A DNA stretch of 64,000 nt from Trogon surrucura (Eukaryota > Chordata > Aves > Trogoniformes > Trogonidae): positions 160,960,912-161,024,911 of the forward strand of contig CM036617.1 in NCBI GenBank assembly GCA_020746105.1, written 5' to 3'. A program made the translations under genes and the position numbers. The notes under the pieces were generated by a model, which was given only the letters and a program-made list of their open reading frames with translations, had not been told where the DNA came from and did not search any database. Shown piece after piece: positions 53,565 to 64,000 of the stretch; positions within the stretch are counted from its first letter, which is position 1; every line of letters starts with the position of its first letter.

Positions 53565-53618
53565 TCACTCATTCTCCAAGGTTTCTTTCACTTCACCAAT
53601 TTCAAGTAACTCTCCATC
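53565..53618 (-). other. Mirror of candidate exon 3 in C'
   Basis: On the minus strand this keeps the acceptor 'tttcccttttgcag' and the identical open stretch DGELLEIGEVKETLENE before TGA. See the copy at 34,564-34,617 for interpretation. Confidence 0.25.
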
Positions 53619-53641
53619 CTGCAAAAGGGAAAAGGAAGTCG

Positions 53642-53925
53642 ATGTGGCTGTAGAGATTAGGATGAGCATCTCTATCTCCAGAGCTAGCAGAGGCTGCTGC
53701 AATGCACATTAATGCTGCCCAGAGCAGCCTGGGGCTGCTGCAGCCAAGGGGATGCTCCTCTGATCCCCCAGGAGTCTTCTCACAGCCTCCTGGTGAACAG
53801 GCTGCCTGTGTAGCACATGTATGCAAGAGTCCCATCCCACTTGAGAATTTAGGAAACATGACTTGGAATTGTGTTATGGCCATAGAACATGTCCGATGAT
53901 TTGCACGGGAGATTTGGGGCAGTTA
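53642..53925. other. About 284-bp segment present only in C'
   Basis: C runs directly from the 'ggaagtcg' equivalent to 'gttgcag' at 34,540/34,541, while C' has about 284 bp between. No CR1 tail, LTR or terminal repeats are visible and no clear target duplication flanks it. Read on the minus strand it does not begin with GT or end with AG, so it is not simply an intron lost from C by retroprocessing. Confidence 0.75.
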
Positions 53926-54119
53926 GTTGCAGTACCCCAGGCAGGGTCTGCCGGTTGTAGAGAGAAGCAAGTGTCAAGCATCCCTTCTGAGAGGTGAAAG
54001 TTAACGGCGGGTGGGTTATAGGCAGGGTGCCTGGTGTAAACAGCATCCTTCTTTACCCAGGGATCCCCATTGGGTTTGGAAAGCTTTGTCTTCTCCCTGG
54101 GAGAAAATAACTGGCTTAC

Positions 54120-54258
54120 CTTAAGTTCCAGGTGTTTCAAAAAGATGATGCCATGAAGAAGTTAATGGGATCTTGGAAGATAAGAAACCGACGGGGAGCT
54201 TCTTTTTGTACAAAAGATGCGTTCCTCTCCAATTTCTTTCTCATCCAGTGCTGTGCAC
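54120..54258 (-). other. Mirror of candidate exon 2 in C'
   Basis: The minus strand keeps the acceptor ('actcttctctttcag'), the donor (TTAAG|gtaagc) and the open frame to the same stop. There are two amino-acid changes relative to C (Lys to Asn, His to Gln). Confidence 0.3.
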
Positions 54259-54527
54259 CTGAAAGAGAAGAGTGCAAGAAATTAATGAGCTTTTACAAAC
54301 TCTCCCGCTACTGAGAGAAGAGTTTCCACCAGAGTACCCACCTCCATTACCACCCCTGAAATGTTGTCATTTGTGTCTTTTCATCCTTCCAGTCTATTAC
54401 AAGGATTTATGGGATCTGTGCTCTTTGATGGCTACTTTCAATCTCCAGGTTCACTGTGTGATGTAATTAACCTGGCTTTTTCAGTTGTCTCCAATAAAAA
54501 TAAGTGAAGTAATGAAGAGATTCAAAC

Positions 54528-54722
54528 CTAGAAATTCAGGCAGTCCTTGACAGATCTCCTCCACAGTTGCATGCTCCACCGAGTTCAGGGTACAGCCACC
54601 ATGAGTGCCGTGGAAGAGTCTGTGCAGACGACCGATATACTCCCAGGTACCACCGGCCTGGCACGCCCTTGAGATCAGTCTGATCTTGCCGGGCATGTCT
54701 GCAGCCTGGCTAGGCTTTGGGC
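54528..54722 (-). other. Mirror of candidate exon 1 in C'
   Basis: The minus strand keeps the frame and the CTAG|gtttga end of the copy at 33,745-33,939, with a Gly-to-Arg change in the RLISGACQ region. An overlapping 86-codon ORF on the opposite strand (54,605-54,865) is also open in both arms, so frame openness alone does not decide the coding strand. Confidence 0.25.
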
Positions 54723-57700
54723 TTGTGGCCATGAGAAGAGAGAAGGGGTTGCTCCAGCACTACGTGCAGTGCTCGGTCTCCAAAACAGGCTGCAGGCAGG
54801 AAGGCTTGATGGCGGGGCAGATCTTGGAGGGAATTAGAGTGCCTAAGGAGCTGACAAGCACTTAACACAGGACAAATGCCGACACTGACTAGACTCTGGA
54901 CTTACCTCAGAAGCGGAAAGGCAGGCGTCAATTGAAAACCGCCGAGAACGGTACTTGTTTCAATAGCCAGCAGTAAGGGTGTCCACACACGAATGCCAGT
55001 TCCTGAACCCCATGTTCAGCACCAGAGGAGTCCACCCTGCGTGCTCTCGTTCCTCCAGCTTGTACCAAGAACATCCTTGGCAATATCTGAAGAGCTATTT
55101 CAGCTGCGGTGGCTGTCAGTGCAACAGCTGCCTCCTTTTCAGCCCTGCTCCTGCTTTGGCTCAGCTAGCAGAACCTATGGAGTTCAGTAAATACCTCCAG
55201 GCCATTAGAGTATTTGGTATACATAAGGAATTCTGCAAAAAATTGTCAAGCTGGTTCCAAAGTAGTTCAAAACAACATAAACCAAATCTAATATTTATAG
55301 GAGTTGAGGGGTTGCAACATTTGCAATCAGATGAAGTATCACCAATTAAAACTAAATTAATTTCTTTCCTTAGTTTTTAGGTGCTCTGCTAGACTGAGCT
55401 CCTCCGCCCTATTGCATCATGATTTACTGAAGGGAGACACCTCCTTTACACCTTTACCAACTCCAGAAACAGTTAAAACATAATCCTCCTGACAAGCCAA
55501 AAAAGATAAAGATAACTCCTCGCTTGCTGAGTTGCTGCCAGCAATCGGTAGCTTGCCTCCACTTGGCACTGAAAGCAATTGTTACATTAACCTCCTTTCT
55601 AGCACAGCCACAGCTCCAGCTTTTTCCCGCTCATGTCACGTTTACTGTCTTTATCTTCACAGAAATGATTTTTCAAAACACACTTTTAAGGAGATTTCAC
55701 AACCAGGACCAGTGGATCCTCCCCTGCTACTGATTCTCTGATTTAATTACAAAACCAGTTAAATAAAGGTCCAGTGAGTCAGCAGGATTAAGGGATCGTC
55801 TCAGAACAGCGTTTGCATGACTGCCTTAGAATTGAAATCATAGAGTTTTCTGCAAGTTTAACCACAGAAGAGGAGTTGTGCCTTGGATGTAAAACTTTAG
55901 AAAGCAGGATCTGGCTTCACATAACTTTCTTTGATTACTTTGGTGCTTCTTAAAAAGTGAACTAGATGGGCCTCCTCGTCCGTGAAGACTTTTTCAGGAA
56001 AATTCAAAACAGGGGAGTGGTGTTTCTGCTCAGGTCAGTCTCTCCTGGCAGGAGTGTTGCGAGCTGTGTCTGTAATAATAAGGTGGGATTTCTTCCCCAG
56101 AATAGTCACTGCAGGCCTTAAGGTTATTGAGGTTGGCATTTACAAAGACTTTATTTTTAAAATGGTGCCACAAGTTATTATATGCTCTCCTTGGGCTGTG
56201 GGCTGGACTGTGCTAAAAAAAGGACCTATGTTAGTGATAGAGCAGAGACTGCATGTGCCAGTGGCTTAACCTTGTCATTGCAAATGACACAGTCTCTTGA
56301 AAACGATTTCAAAGCAGCTCTGGCTTGGACGCTTCCTTCAAGCTCACTGCAGCATTAGTCTGAACCTCAAAGAAAGAAGGACCAACCCTTTTTTATTTTT
56401 TTTAAGCTTCAGCAGAACCTTTGTGTTTGTCATAGTGCCCAGGGGCATTCCGCTAAGTGTGTCAATATGCAGCTATGCTGAAGCCCCTGGGCTGGGGTAG
56501 CATCGGTGGCCACCTGTGGGTGGGGCCCAGCAAAGCCTCGTTCTCCTGTGGGAATGTTGTATCCGAGTTTTTGTCACATGTTCCTTATTCAGTTGCCAGA
56601 TGCTCCCAGTTTTCTCCCACAACCAACACGATCCTGAAGCGGAGCAGAAAAAGTGGGGCTTCAAGATAGCTCAGCTCTTGCTGTGGAGGAGGTTGTAGAC
56701 CTCATGCATGTTCCTGTGGAGAGACAACAGGACACGGTCTGGTTGGGTGTCCTTGTCACATGGAGGAAACTACGAGGCATTGGTAGCTTGCTGCGAGATT
56801 AATTCCCAACATGACTGGCCAGGAAAATGTTAGCAGAAGGCAGTGTTCCTATGGCAGTGTAAATCCAGGAGTGAAAGGGAAAACTGGACCAGAGCGAATC
56901 TCACTACCAGATGGGATGTTTTACCAAGTCTATTCTCATCCCGTCAGCTGAAATTAATCCCAGGGATTAATGTGTGCAACTGGGCACACGCGGTTATGCT
57001 GCACAAAGAATTTCTTGTTTCCTGCACCACTAAGGCAGATTCAAGGGACTTCATCTTTTGGTCACTTGACAGTCTGAGGATCAAAGGGGAAGACGGAGTT
57101 TCCCAATTACACGTTTTTGTCCTCCTTTGTCCGTAATGTGAAAAATAACCAGGGATCATAGTTCTTACGAACTTGCAATGAGGTTTGAGCCTTCGTGCCA
57201 CTAAGGGGCAGATCCACACAGAAAATGCTTTTGCGAATCTTGATCCCAGGGAGGTTTGATACGTCTCCCTCTATCTGTGTCCTTCAGTAATCCTCGGGGA
57301 GTTAAAAACTAAACTGGATCATGAGCTCTTTGGTATCCCCTATCTTGCGAATTGCTGTGATGAGGTGTCCTCAGCCTCACTCCCTTCTGTGACCCCACAG
57401 TTGCTTATTTTCTCTCTGACCTTCTTAGACGTGTCCCACAATCCTCCGGGTCGATTCCCACGGTCCTTCAAAGTAAACACACAGGAATGGGTATGGTGAT
57501 TTATAAGGTGCTGCTGCGATCGGAGGAGGATAAGGGCAAGTGACTAAGCAAGTCTGTTCCAGTGGCAAACCAGAGACAGGGAAAGGGAATAGGTTTATGA
57601 TCCTCGGGCAGTGTGTCATGACCTGTACTTTAAGGCCTTCTGGCTTAAAATATCGCTGGAATGTACAAGGTCTTAGTAGGTATGTTAAGAGATAGAAGCG

Positions 57701-58404
57701 AGTAGCATGTTTGCAGCAAGAAAAGCAGACATTATCTCATGCTGGAAAACCCACTGAAAAGAGATAATACAAGGCCTGCATGCACTGGAACAGATTTTGG
57801 TTCTTGAACCTGTCTTCAAGAGTCGTGCTGCCCCCAGTGTGCTTTGGAGCAGCTTCTTAGATAAGGAGGCAAATCACCACAGCTCAAAGAGAAAGAAAAG
57901 GGGATATTTGAGCACAGTAACATTTTTAGAAGTTCAAATACTGGGTGGGGGGGAAGAAAAAACTAAAGCACTGTTGTTAGTGATTGTACTGATAGCAAGC
58001 TGGAGGTGAGCCTTTTCTAGACTGGCAACCACGATTCCTCATTTGCATGTGCCTTCTTGCGCTTTGGCAGTGTCTGTTTCCAGCCTTGAGCTGTACAGGC
58101 CCAGTGAATTTCCTACTGCAGGGACCCAGTGGTTACAGTGCAACTACGTCTGCTTCGTGCTGAAAGTGGGGAGTGAAGCGTTTCTTCATTGAACCGACGT
58201 GGATGATTGCAATCCGCACGGTGCTTCTGTGTGATAGCCAGATATCCAAGCACCGTTTAGCCTGAGTGCATGGAGAGAATCCTGTGAGGTTGGGTTTTGG
58301 CATTATGTGTGGACTACAAGAGATCTTTTTCCTCTTTTACCTTCTACACTCCTGTGTATTCAAAATGGGGAGCCCAATGGGGAAAAGACCAGGCACCCAC
58401 AGAT

Positions 58405-58666
58405 CACAGAATCATAGAATCTTTTGTACTGCAAAAGACCGTTAAGATCATTGAGTCCAACCGTTAAGCCAGCAATGCCAGGTCCACCACTAACCCAGGT
58501 CCCTGAGCACCACATCTACACAGCTTTTAAATACCTCCAGGGATGGTGACTCCAACACGTCCCAGGCAGCCTGTTCCAATGCTTGACAACCCTTTGGGTG
58601 AAGAAGTTGCTCCCAACACCCAACCTAAACCTTCCCTTTTCCTAATACCTGTTCTAAAACTCAACC
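58405..58666 (-). mobile_element. CR1 LINE 3'-end fragment, C' mirror
   Basis: Reverse complement of the CR1 tail at 29,793-30,053, with its 'cacagaatcatagaatc' terminus at the low-coordinate side. Shared presence in both arms dates it before the C/C' duplication. Confidence 0.9.
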
Positions 58667-59550
58667 TTGTTTGCACCATTTCAGAGATCCCAAAGCTGAG
58701 GAAATGCATCCAAAAGCGTTACGAAATGCAGAAGAGCAACATAGTGTGTTACATGAATAATGTGGAAAAGGTTTGGGTGATTTTCTCACTGATCCAGAGT
58801 ATCCAGTCCAAGCAAGATGCACAGGTTTAATGATCACAGTTTCTCTGTGCTGACTACAGGAAATCCTGGCTGTTGCAACCAGATGCGGTGGCCTCAGGCT
58901 TGCTTGATCTTGTGTCACAGAGTCAAACCAACCTCCAGCAAGTCCCATCACCAGTAGAACAAACAGGGTGAGGATACATATACTGCAGAGCTCCTTCACG
59001 CTGGAGTTCTATACTTCCATATTATCCTCATACCAAGTTGCTAGACTTGGGAAAAAGGCTTTCGCCTCTGAAAGACGGAATTCATCTTCTTTCCCTTTAC
59101 CTTTTCAGAGACTGTAACATCCATTCAATTGTGAAGTTTTAGAATGGCTTTATAATTTGTTTGTAATTTAGTTTTGGTTTTGTCATTCCTTTTTTTAAAT
59201 TATCTTCTGGCTCACAGAATTTGCATGTCTGCCATAGATCTCTAGGCATGGCTAACAAGTGACCTCCAAAGCGTCATGAGAAATTCTGTGGAGATAAACA
59301 GCAGAAACGCACTGTGAATAACCAATTAAATTAACATTAATTAGACAGATTATAAGATTTCTCTTACAATGGGTCTTCTTTGCATTGCTTAGTGGGGTTG
59401 TCTCTAGCAGGTTTTAGTAGTTTTTGTATTGTCCATGACACATATTTTATTCAGCCTCTTGCAAACTTTATGAAAATTGAATTGTTATATATGGGAATAG
59501 GTGGAAATTGAACTGAAGTAAAAATGAACAAATTTATTAAGGTTTCTCCA

Positions 59551-59892
59551 ACCACAAAGAAAAGCTCTGGTTGCAGTCTGTTCATGGAGATGTATTTAGA
59601 GTCACTCTTTCTTGAAATAGAACATCTGTATAAATTTGAGGCTCACAGAGATTGCAGAACGATTACATTCACTAATACGGAGTTTGAACCAGCAGCCTCC
59701 ACATCCTCTGCTTTCCCATTCACTACTACTCCTATGGTTGATTTTTGTTTTATGAAATCTCTGTCTCTGGTGTCTCCAGAACAGCATTCATTATCTTTCT
59801 GCTGCATCTGCTATGCTCCAGCATTAGTTGTTAGGCTCAGAAGACAGAATCTGTATAGCTTCTTTGAATTTTGCTCTTAAAAATAGTTGCTT
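59551..59892. other. Start of single-copy right flank R
   Basis: About 340 bp between the end of C' homology and the next CR1. A 118-codon ORF (59,524-59,880) covers it but starts inside C', ends just before the CR1 and has no domain. No gene is called. Confidence 0.5.
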
Positions 59893-61269
59893 CACAGGTA
59901 ACTATAGACCGGTCAGCCTCACCTCCATCCCTGGGAAAGTGATGGAACGACTTATCCTTGGTGCCATCTCAAGGCATATCAGGGATAAGAGGGTCATTAG
60001 AGACAGTCAACATGGCTTCACCAAAGGGAAGTCGTGCTTGACTAACCTCATAGCCTTTTATGAGGATATAACAAGGTGGATAGATGATGGCCGAGCGGTG
60101 GATGTGGTCTACCTTGGCTTCAGTAAAGCATTTGACACAGTCTCCCACAGCATCCTTGCTGCTAAACTGCAGAAGTGTGGTCTAGACTCTCGGGTAGTGA
60201 GGTGGACTGTGAACTGGCTGAGGGGAAGAAGCCAAAGAGTTTTGGTCAATGGGGCAGAGTCTGGTTGGAGACCTGTATCCAGTGGAGTGCCTCAAGGGTC
60301 GGTACTGGGACCAGTATTATTCAATATATTCATCGATGACTTGGATGAGGGACTAGAGAGTACTATCAGCAAATTTGCTGATGACACCAAGCTGGGAGGA
60401 GTGGCTGACACACCAGCAGGCTGTGCTGCCATCCAGCGAGACCTGGACAGGCTGGAGCGTTGGGCGGGGAAAAATTTAATGAAATATAACAAGGGTAAAT
60501 GTAGGGTCTTGCATCTAGGTAGGAACAACCCCAGGTTCCAGTATAAGTTGGGGAATGACTTATTAGAGAGTAGTGTAGGGGAAAGGGACCTGAGAGTCTT
60601 GGTGGACAGCAGGATGACCATGAGCCAGCACTGTGCCCTTGTGGCCAGGAAGGCCAATGGCATCCTGGGGTGTATTAGAAGGGGGGTGGTTAGTAGGTCG
60701 AGAGAGGTTCTCCTTCCCCTCTACTCTGCCCTGGTGAGACCCCATCTGGAATACTGTGTCCAGTTCTGGGCCCCTCAGTTCAAGAAAGACAGGGAACTGC
60801 TGGAGAGAGTCCAGCACAGGGCAACTAGGATGATGAAGGGAGTGGAGCATCTCCCTTATGAGAAAAGACTGAGGGAGCTGGGGCTCTTTAGTTTGGAGAA
60901 GAGGAGGCTGAGGGGTGACCTCATTAATGTTTACAAATATATCAAGGGTGAGTGTCACGAGGATGGAGCCAGGCTCTTCTCGGTGACAACCACTGATAGG
61001 ACAAGGGGTAATGGGCTGAAACTGGAACATAAGAGGTTCCGCTTAAACTCGAGAAGAAACTTCTTCTCAGTGAGGGTGACGGAGCCCTGGAACAGGCTGC
61101 CCAGAGAGGTTGTGGAGTCTCCTTCTCTGGAGACATTCAAGACCTGCCTGGACACGTTCCTGTGTGGCATAGTCTAGGCATTCCTGCTCTGGCAGGGGGA
61201 TTGGACTTGATGATCTTTCGAGGTCCCTTCCAATCCCTAACATTCTATGATTCTATGATTCTATGATTC
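59893..61269 (+). mobile_element. CR1 LINE with long RT frame, motif A mutated
   Basis: A 5'-truncated CR1, about 1.38 kb, ending in three ATTCTATG-type repeats. The ORF 59,828-61,177 has 449 codons. CR1 homology starts at about residue 25 ([19 protein letters not shown]), and the first ~24 residues are read-in flank. Motif [12 protein letters not shown] is at 152-162 and motif C FADD at 183-186. Motif A reads [15 protein letters not shown]: the catalytic Asp is Gly at residue 97 (codon GGC). The RT should therefore be dead even though the frame is open. The endonuclease domain is absent. Confidence 0.95.
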
Positions 61270-62911
61270 ATTCATGAGAGAATTCACCGATACTATTTTT
61301 TAAAAAGAACAAAATCACATCTCAGGAAGTTCAAGAACCTAGTAATTAATCTGAATGAGATATAATTCTGATTGTTTATTTCAGATTTCTGGACCTAGCA
61401 ACACTTAAGCTGTATTTTATTAGAAATGTCATTACTCAGAGCATTGGGAAAAAAACATGTTTTCATTATCCATTTGATACCCATGATGAGCAAGAGAAAT
61501 CTGTCTCGTTCCCTGTACATTTTTAGAAGACAACAGTTTTGGATCACAATGTGCAGTGAGGCAAACTGGTTATATTAAACATGTAGGAAAATAACATTAA
61601 GTTGTATTTCCTCGTAACATGACAGCAAGAAATACCTTCAAAGAACCCTTCCTGGAGTTTCTGGTTTTATCAAGGTATTTGGTCTCTCTGGTTCAGTGCC
61701 TAGTAAAAATAGTCCAGCTTTAATAAAGCACAGATGTTGACATATTCACTCACCTTCATCATTGCATGGATGCATTTCATACTGAATTTCACCTAAGGAA
61801 TTTTAGACTTTACAGATAATAATCAAAAACACTTCTGGCTTCCCATTGGGATCATTGCTGTTTTTTCAGATCAAAGATGTCCCATCAACATAATGACTTG
61901 AGATGGAAAGTTGTGATTTTTTTTATATACTAATGAAAAGATTAATGTGGCTTAAGTATGGTAAGTTTAGCACCTCTGTTCCTTAACCTTGTTTAGCCTC
62001 TATGCCATTAGACCATATTTTTGCAATTCTTTCCTAAAATCGTTCTTTGTCCTTTGCTATCAACAAGGGTAGTCATCTATAATAAAGTTAGGATTCTGTT
62101 TCAATATAATTAAATAGATTTCCTTGCTGAATACATTCCAAGCATTCCTTGGAACTACTTCCTTTTTCATGTATAGAAAGCCCGGTATGTTTAAATTTCA
62201 AACAGTACCATTAGTGCACAATCCAGTACTTTATTTCTAACGATACATCAGATCTGGAAATTCCTCAGTCAGTTCAAGACAGGCAAAGGGGCAAGTTTTC
62301 AAAGTAGCAAGCTGGAGGTACACCCGCAAAATCCGTATAATGGTTAGCAGATTTTTATACTTCACTTTGATGATTTATCCCTTTCATACTGAGCATGCTC
62401 TGTAGACCATAATAGATTGTTAGCGCTGATTAAAAATAAATCCCTTTCCAAAAGCATACCACCTTTAGAAGGAATAATGATTTAGTGTGGTTGCTTTAAT
62501 GGACAAGTAAGTGAGGGATAGCTGAAAAGATAAAGAGAAATTATCCACTTCTGGAATCATGAGAGGTTTGGATGTTTTACTCTCTTTTCTGTTAATCCCT
62601 TGCAATCCCCACATACTGAATTAGAGGGAATCCCCAGGAGACAATGGAACAAAGGAATAAATACATTAATGACTTAAGTGTGTTGACATGGGAGTTAGAC
62701 CAATAGAATGAAGCAAATACTGAGATAATGTTTTTAATAAAAGGTTTTATTTTTCAAAGAGATTTTTTTGTGTGTGTCAACAAAGCAAAACTGGTGGTAA
62801 GAATGTAAGCTCTAGTTTACCTGTGGAGGGAGTGGTGCTGAAGGAGGCCACAGCTACAGCACTGATATGCACTACCACTACACTACCATTTATCCGTGTG
62901 GCATATGAGTA
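61270..62911. other. Non-coding single-copy sequence in R
   Basis: About 1.6 kb of AT-rich DNA with no ORF of note, no repeat and no splice-bounded open segment that I can support. Confidence 0.55.
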
Positions 62912-63235
62912 GAATCACAAAACCATAGAAAGGTTTAAGTTGGAAGGGACCTTAAAGATCATCTAGTTCCAGCCCCCTGCTATGGGGGCAGGGACACCTC
63001 CCACTAGACCAGGTTGATCAAAGCCCCATCCAGCCTGGCCTTGAACACTTCCAGAGAGGAGGCATCCTCAACTTCTCTGGGCAACATGTTCCAGTGTCTC
63101 ACCATCCTCACAGAAAAGAATTTCCTCCTAATATCTAATCTAAATCTACTCCCTTTCAGTTTGAAACTGTTACCCCTTGTTCTGTCATTATTACACTCCC
63201 TGATAAAGAGTCCCTCCCCTTCTTTCCTGTACTTT
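62912..63235 (-). mobile_element. CR1 LINE 3'-end fragment
   Basis: A minus-strand CR1 tail. From low to high coordinates it shows a worn terminus ('aatcacaaaaccatagaaag'), 'agttggaagggaccttaaag', 'atcatctagttccagccccc', then the antisense of the C-terminal coding part to about 63,235. The 92-codon + strand ORF across it is antisense and meaningless. Confidence 0.9.
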
Positions 63236-64000
63236 GCTTATTTTCATTCTTCATTGCTGTTTTTTGCAAAATTAGCAGGCTCTACTGATTAATTTTTTGC
63301 TCTTTACAAAACATGTCATGTTTGGTGAAGTGTTAGGTTTGTAACACAGGAGACCACAGAGCCATCAATGTGCAGCAAACTTTACCATATGAATGTAGGA
63401 AGTTTCTTTCACTCATGTTCATTTATCAGGAGAACTGGGAAGGATCCAAAGAATCCATAACAGATACCTGAGCTTCCTTTAAAAGAGTGCTTCTCTTTTT
63501 CTTCCACAGTTTTTCTGCTTAGGAGTAAGTATTAGCAGTTCCACAACTAGCTGAGAGTGGACTTCACTGAAATACAATTGAGAGTGTATAATTAAGCAGA
63601 AGCTTCACAGGGCACAAGGCATATGGGGTTCTTTAAATAAAACAAGGCAGGCAGATGATGGTGCTAAATGCAAGACTCAATTCTACCTTGACTGTACTAT
63701 CACGCCTGACCAATGTAACATGCCCCAAATAAGGAGACACATACTGTCCTTCTCCTATCTTAGGGTCCTGTGCTTCCTTTAATATTTCTTTTGTTGGCTG
63801 AATATAGAGTACAACAAAATACAAGTTTTAGCCTGCAAACTATTAACATACAAGGGTCTGACACAACTCCCCATGACTGGAATTCTTTGAGATCAGTTTC
63901 TAAGTGTGGCATTCTGTTTGTTTATAGTTATACATTTTTGTCTGCATGTCAACGAAGTCTTACCTTGCTTCAGCAGAACTAATAAAGCATTTGGGCAATC
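63236..64000. other. Non-coding single-copy sequence to window end
   Basis: About 765 bp of AT-rich sequence with only short overlapping ORFs (63-70 codons) and no repeat signature. Confidence 0.5.

Larger units (their letters stand above)
51306..59550 (-). repeat. Inverted repeat 2, right arm (C')
   Basis: Reverse complement of 28,903-37,240. The first ~155 bp (51,306-51,460) also match the end of arm A and the start of A', with a more diverged patch at about 51,322-51,350. From 51,352 on the match to C is close. C' lacks the CR1 of C (empty site near 52,368) and has a ~284-bp segment (53,642-53,925) that C lacks. Confidence 0.93.

Noticed and set aside
60292-61030. Minus-strand ORFs of 123 and 155 codons
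   Set aside because: They are antisense shadows of the CR1 reverse-transcriptase frame.

Overview
The window is vertebrate nuclear DNA, almost certainly from a bird. It carries many 5'-truncated CR1 LINE copies whose 3' ends are the short ATTCTATG/ATTCTGTG tandem tails typical of avian CR1. It is intron-like and AT-rich, has no operon-like gene packing, and shows no long cellular ORF. The longest ORFs are CR1 reverse-transcriptase remnants.

The main feature is a large interleaved pair of inverted duplications. Reading left to right the order is L (1-15,035, single copy), A (15,036-26,711), B (26,712-28,902), C (28,903-37,240), A' (37,086-47,219, reverse complement of A), D (47,220-51,305), C' (51,306-59,550, reverse complement of C) and R (59,551-64,000, single copy). 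C and A' are directly joined. Their reverse-complement partners A and C' lie about 24.6 kb apart, split at the same point, and both keep about 155 bp of the junction. This is what would be seen if an inverted copy of an ~18 kb unit had landed inside its own twin. In stretches compared by eye the arms match at roughly 95-99%. They also differ by discrete indels, including a CR1 present in C and absent from C', so they are not a trivial assembly echo.

L holds two phase-compatible candidate coding exons on the + strand (822-901 and 4,611-4,715), probably of one gene I do not recognise, plus intron-like sequence. A and A' share a GC/CpG-rich block beside a TGTA microsatellite near their outer edges, an old CR1 fragment, and several arm-specific segments. 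C and C' share a younger CR1 tail and a cluster of exon-like segments with good splice signals (about 33.7-34.6 kb and its mirror at 53.6-54.7 kb). D contains an unassigned, possibly LTR-like stretch, a CR1 with an open RT frame, and a degenerate minisatellite with about 27 same-strand GGTCA motifs. R holds a second CR1 with a long open RT frame whose motif A catalytic Asp is replaced by Gly, and a minus-strand CR1 tail.

I found no tRNA, rRNA, CRISPR array or confidently identified cellular gene. All percentages and boundaries are by-eye estimates.
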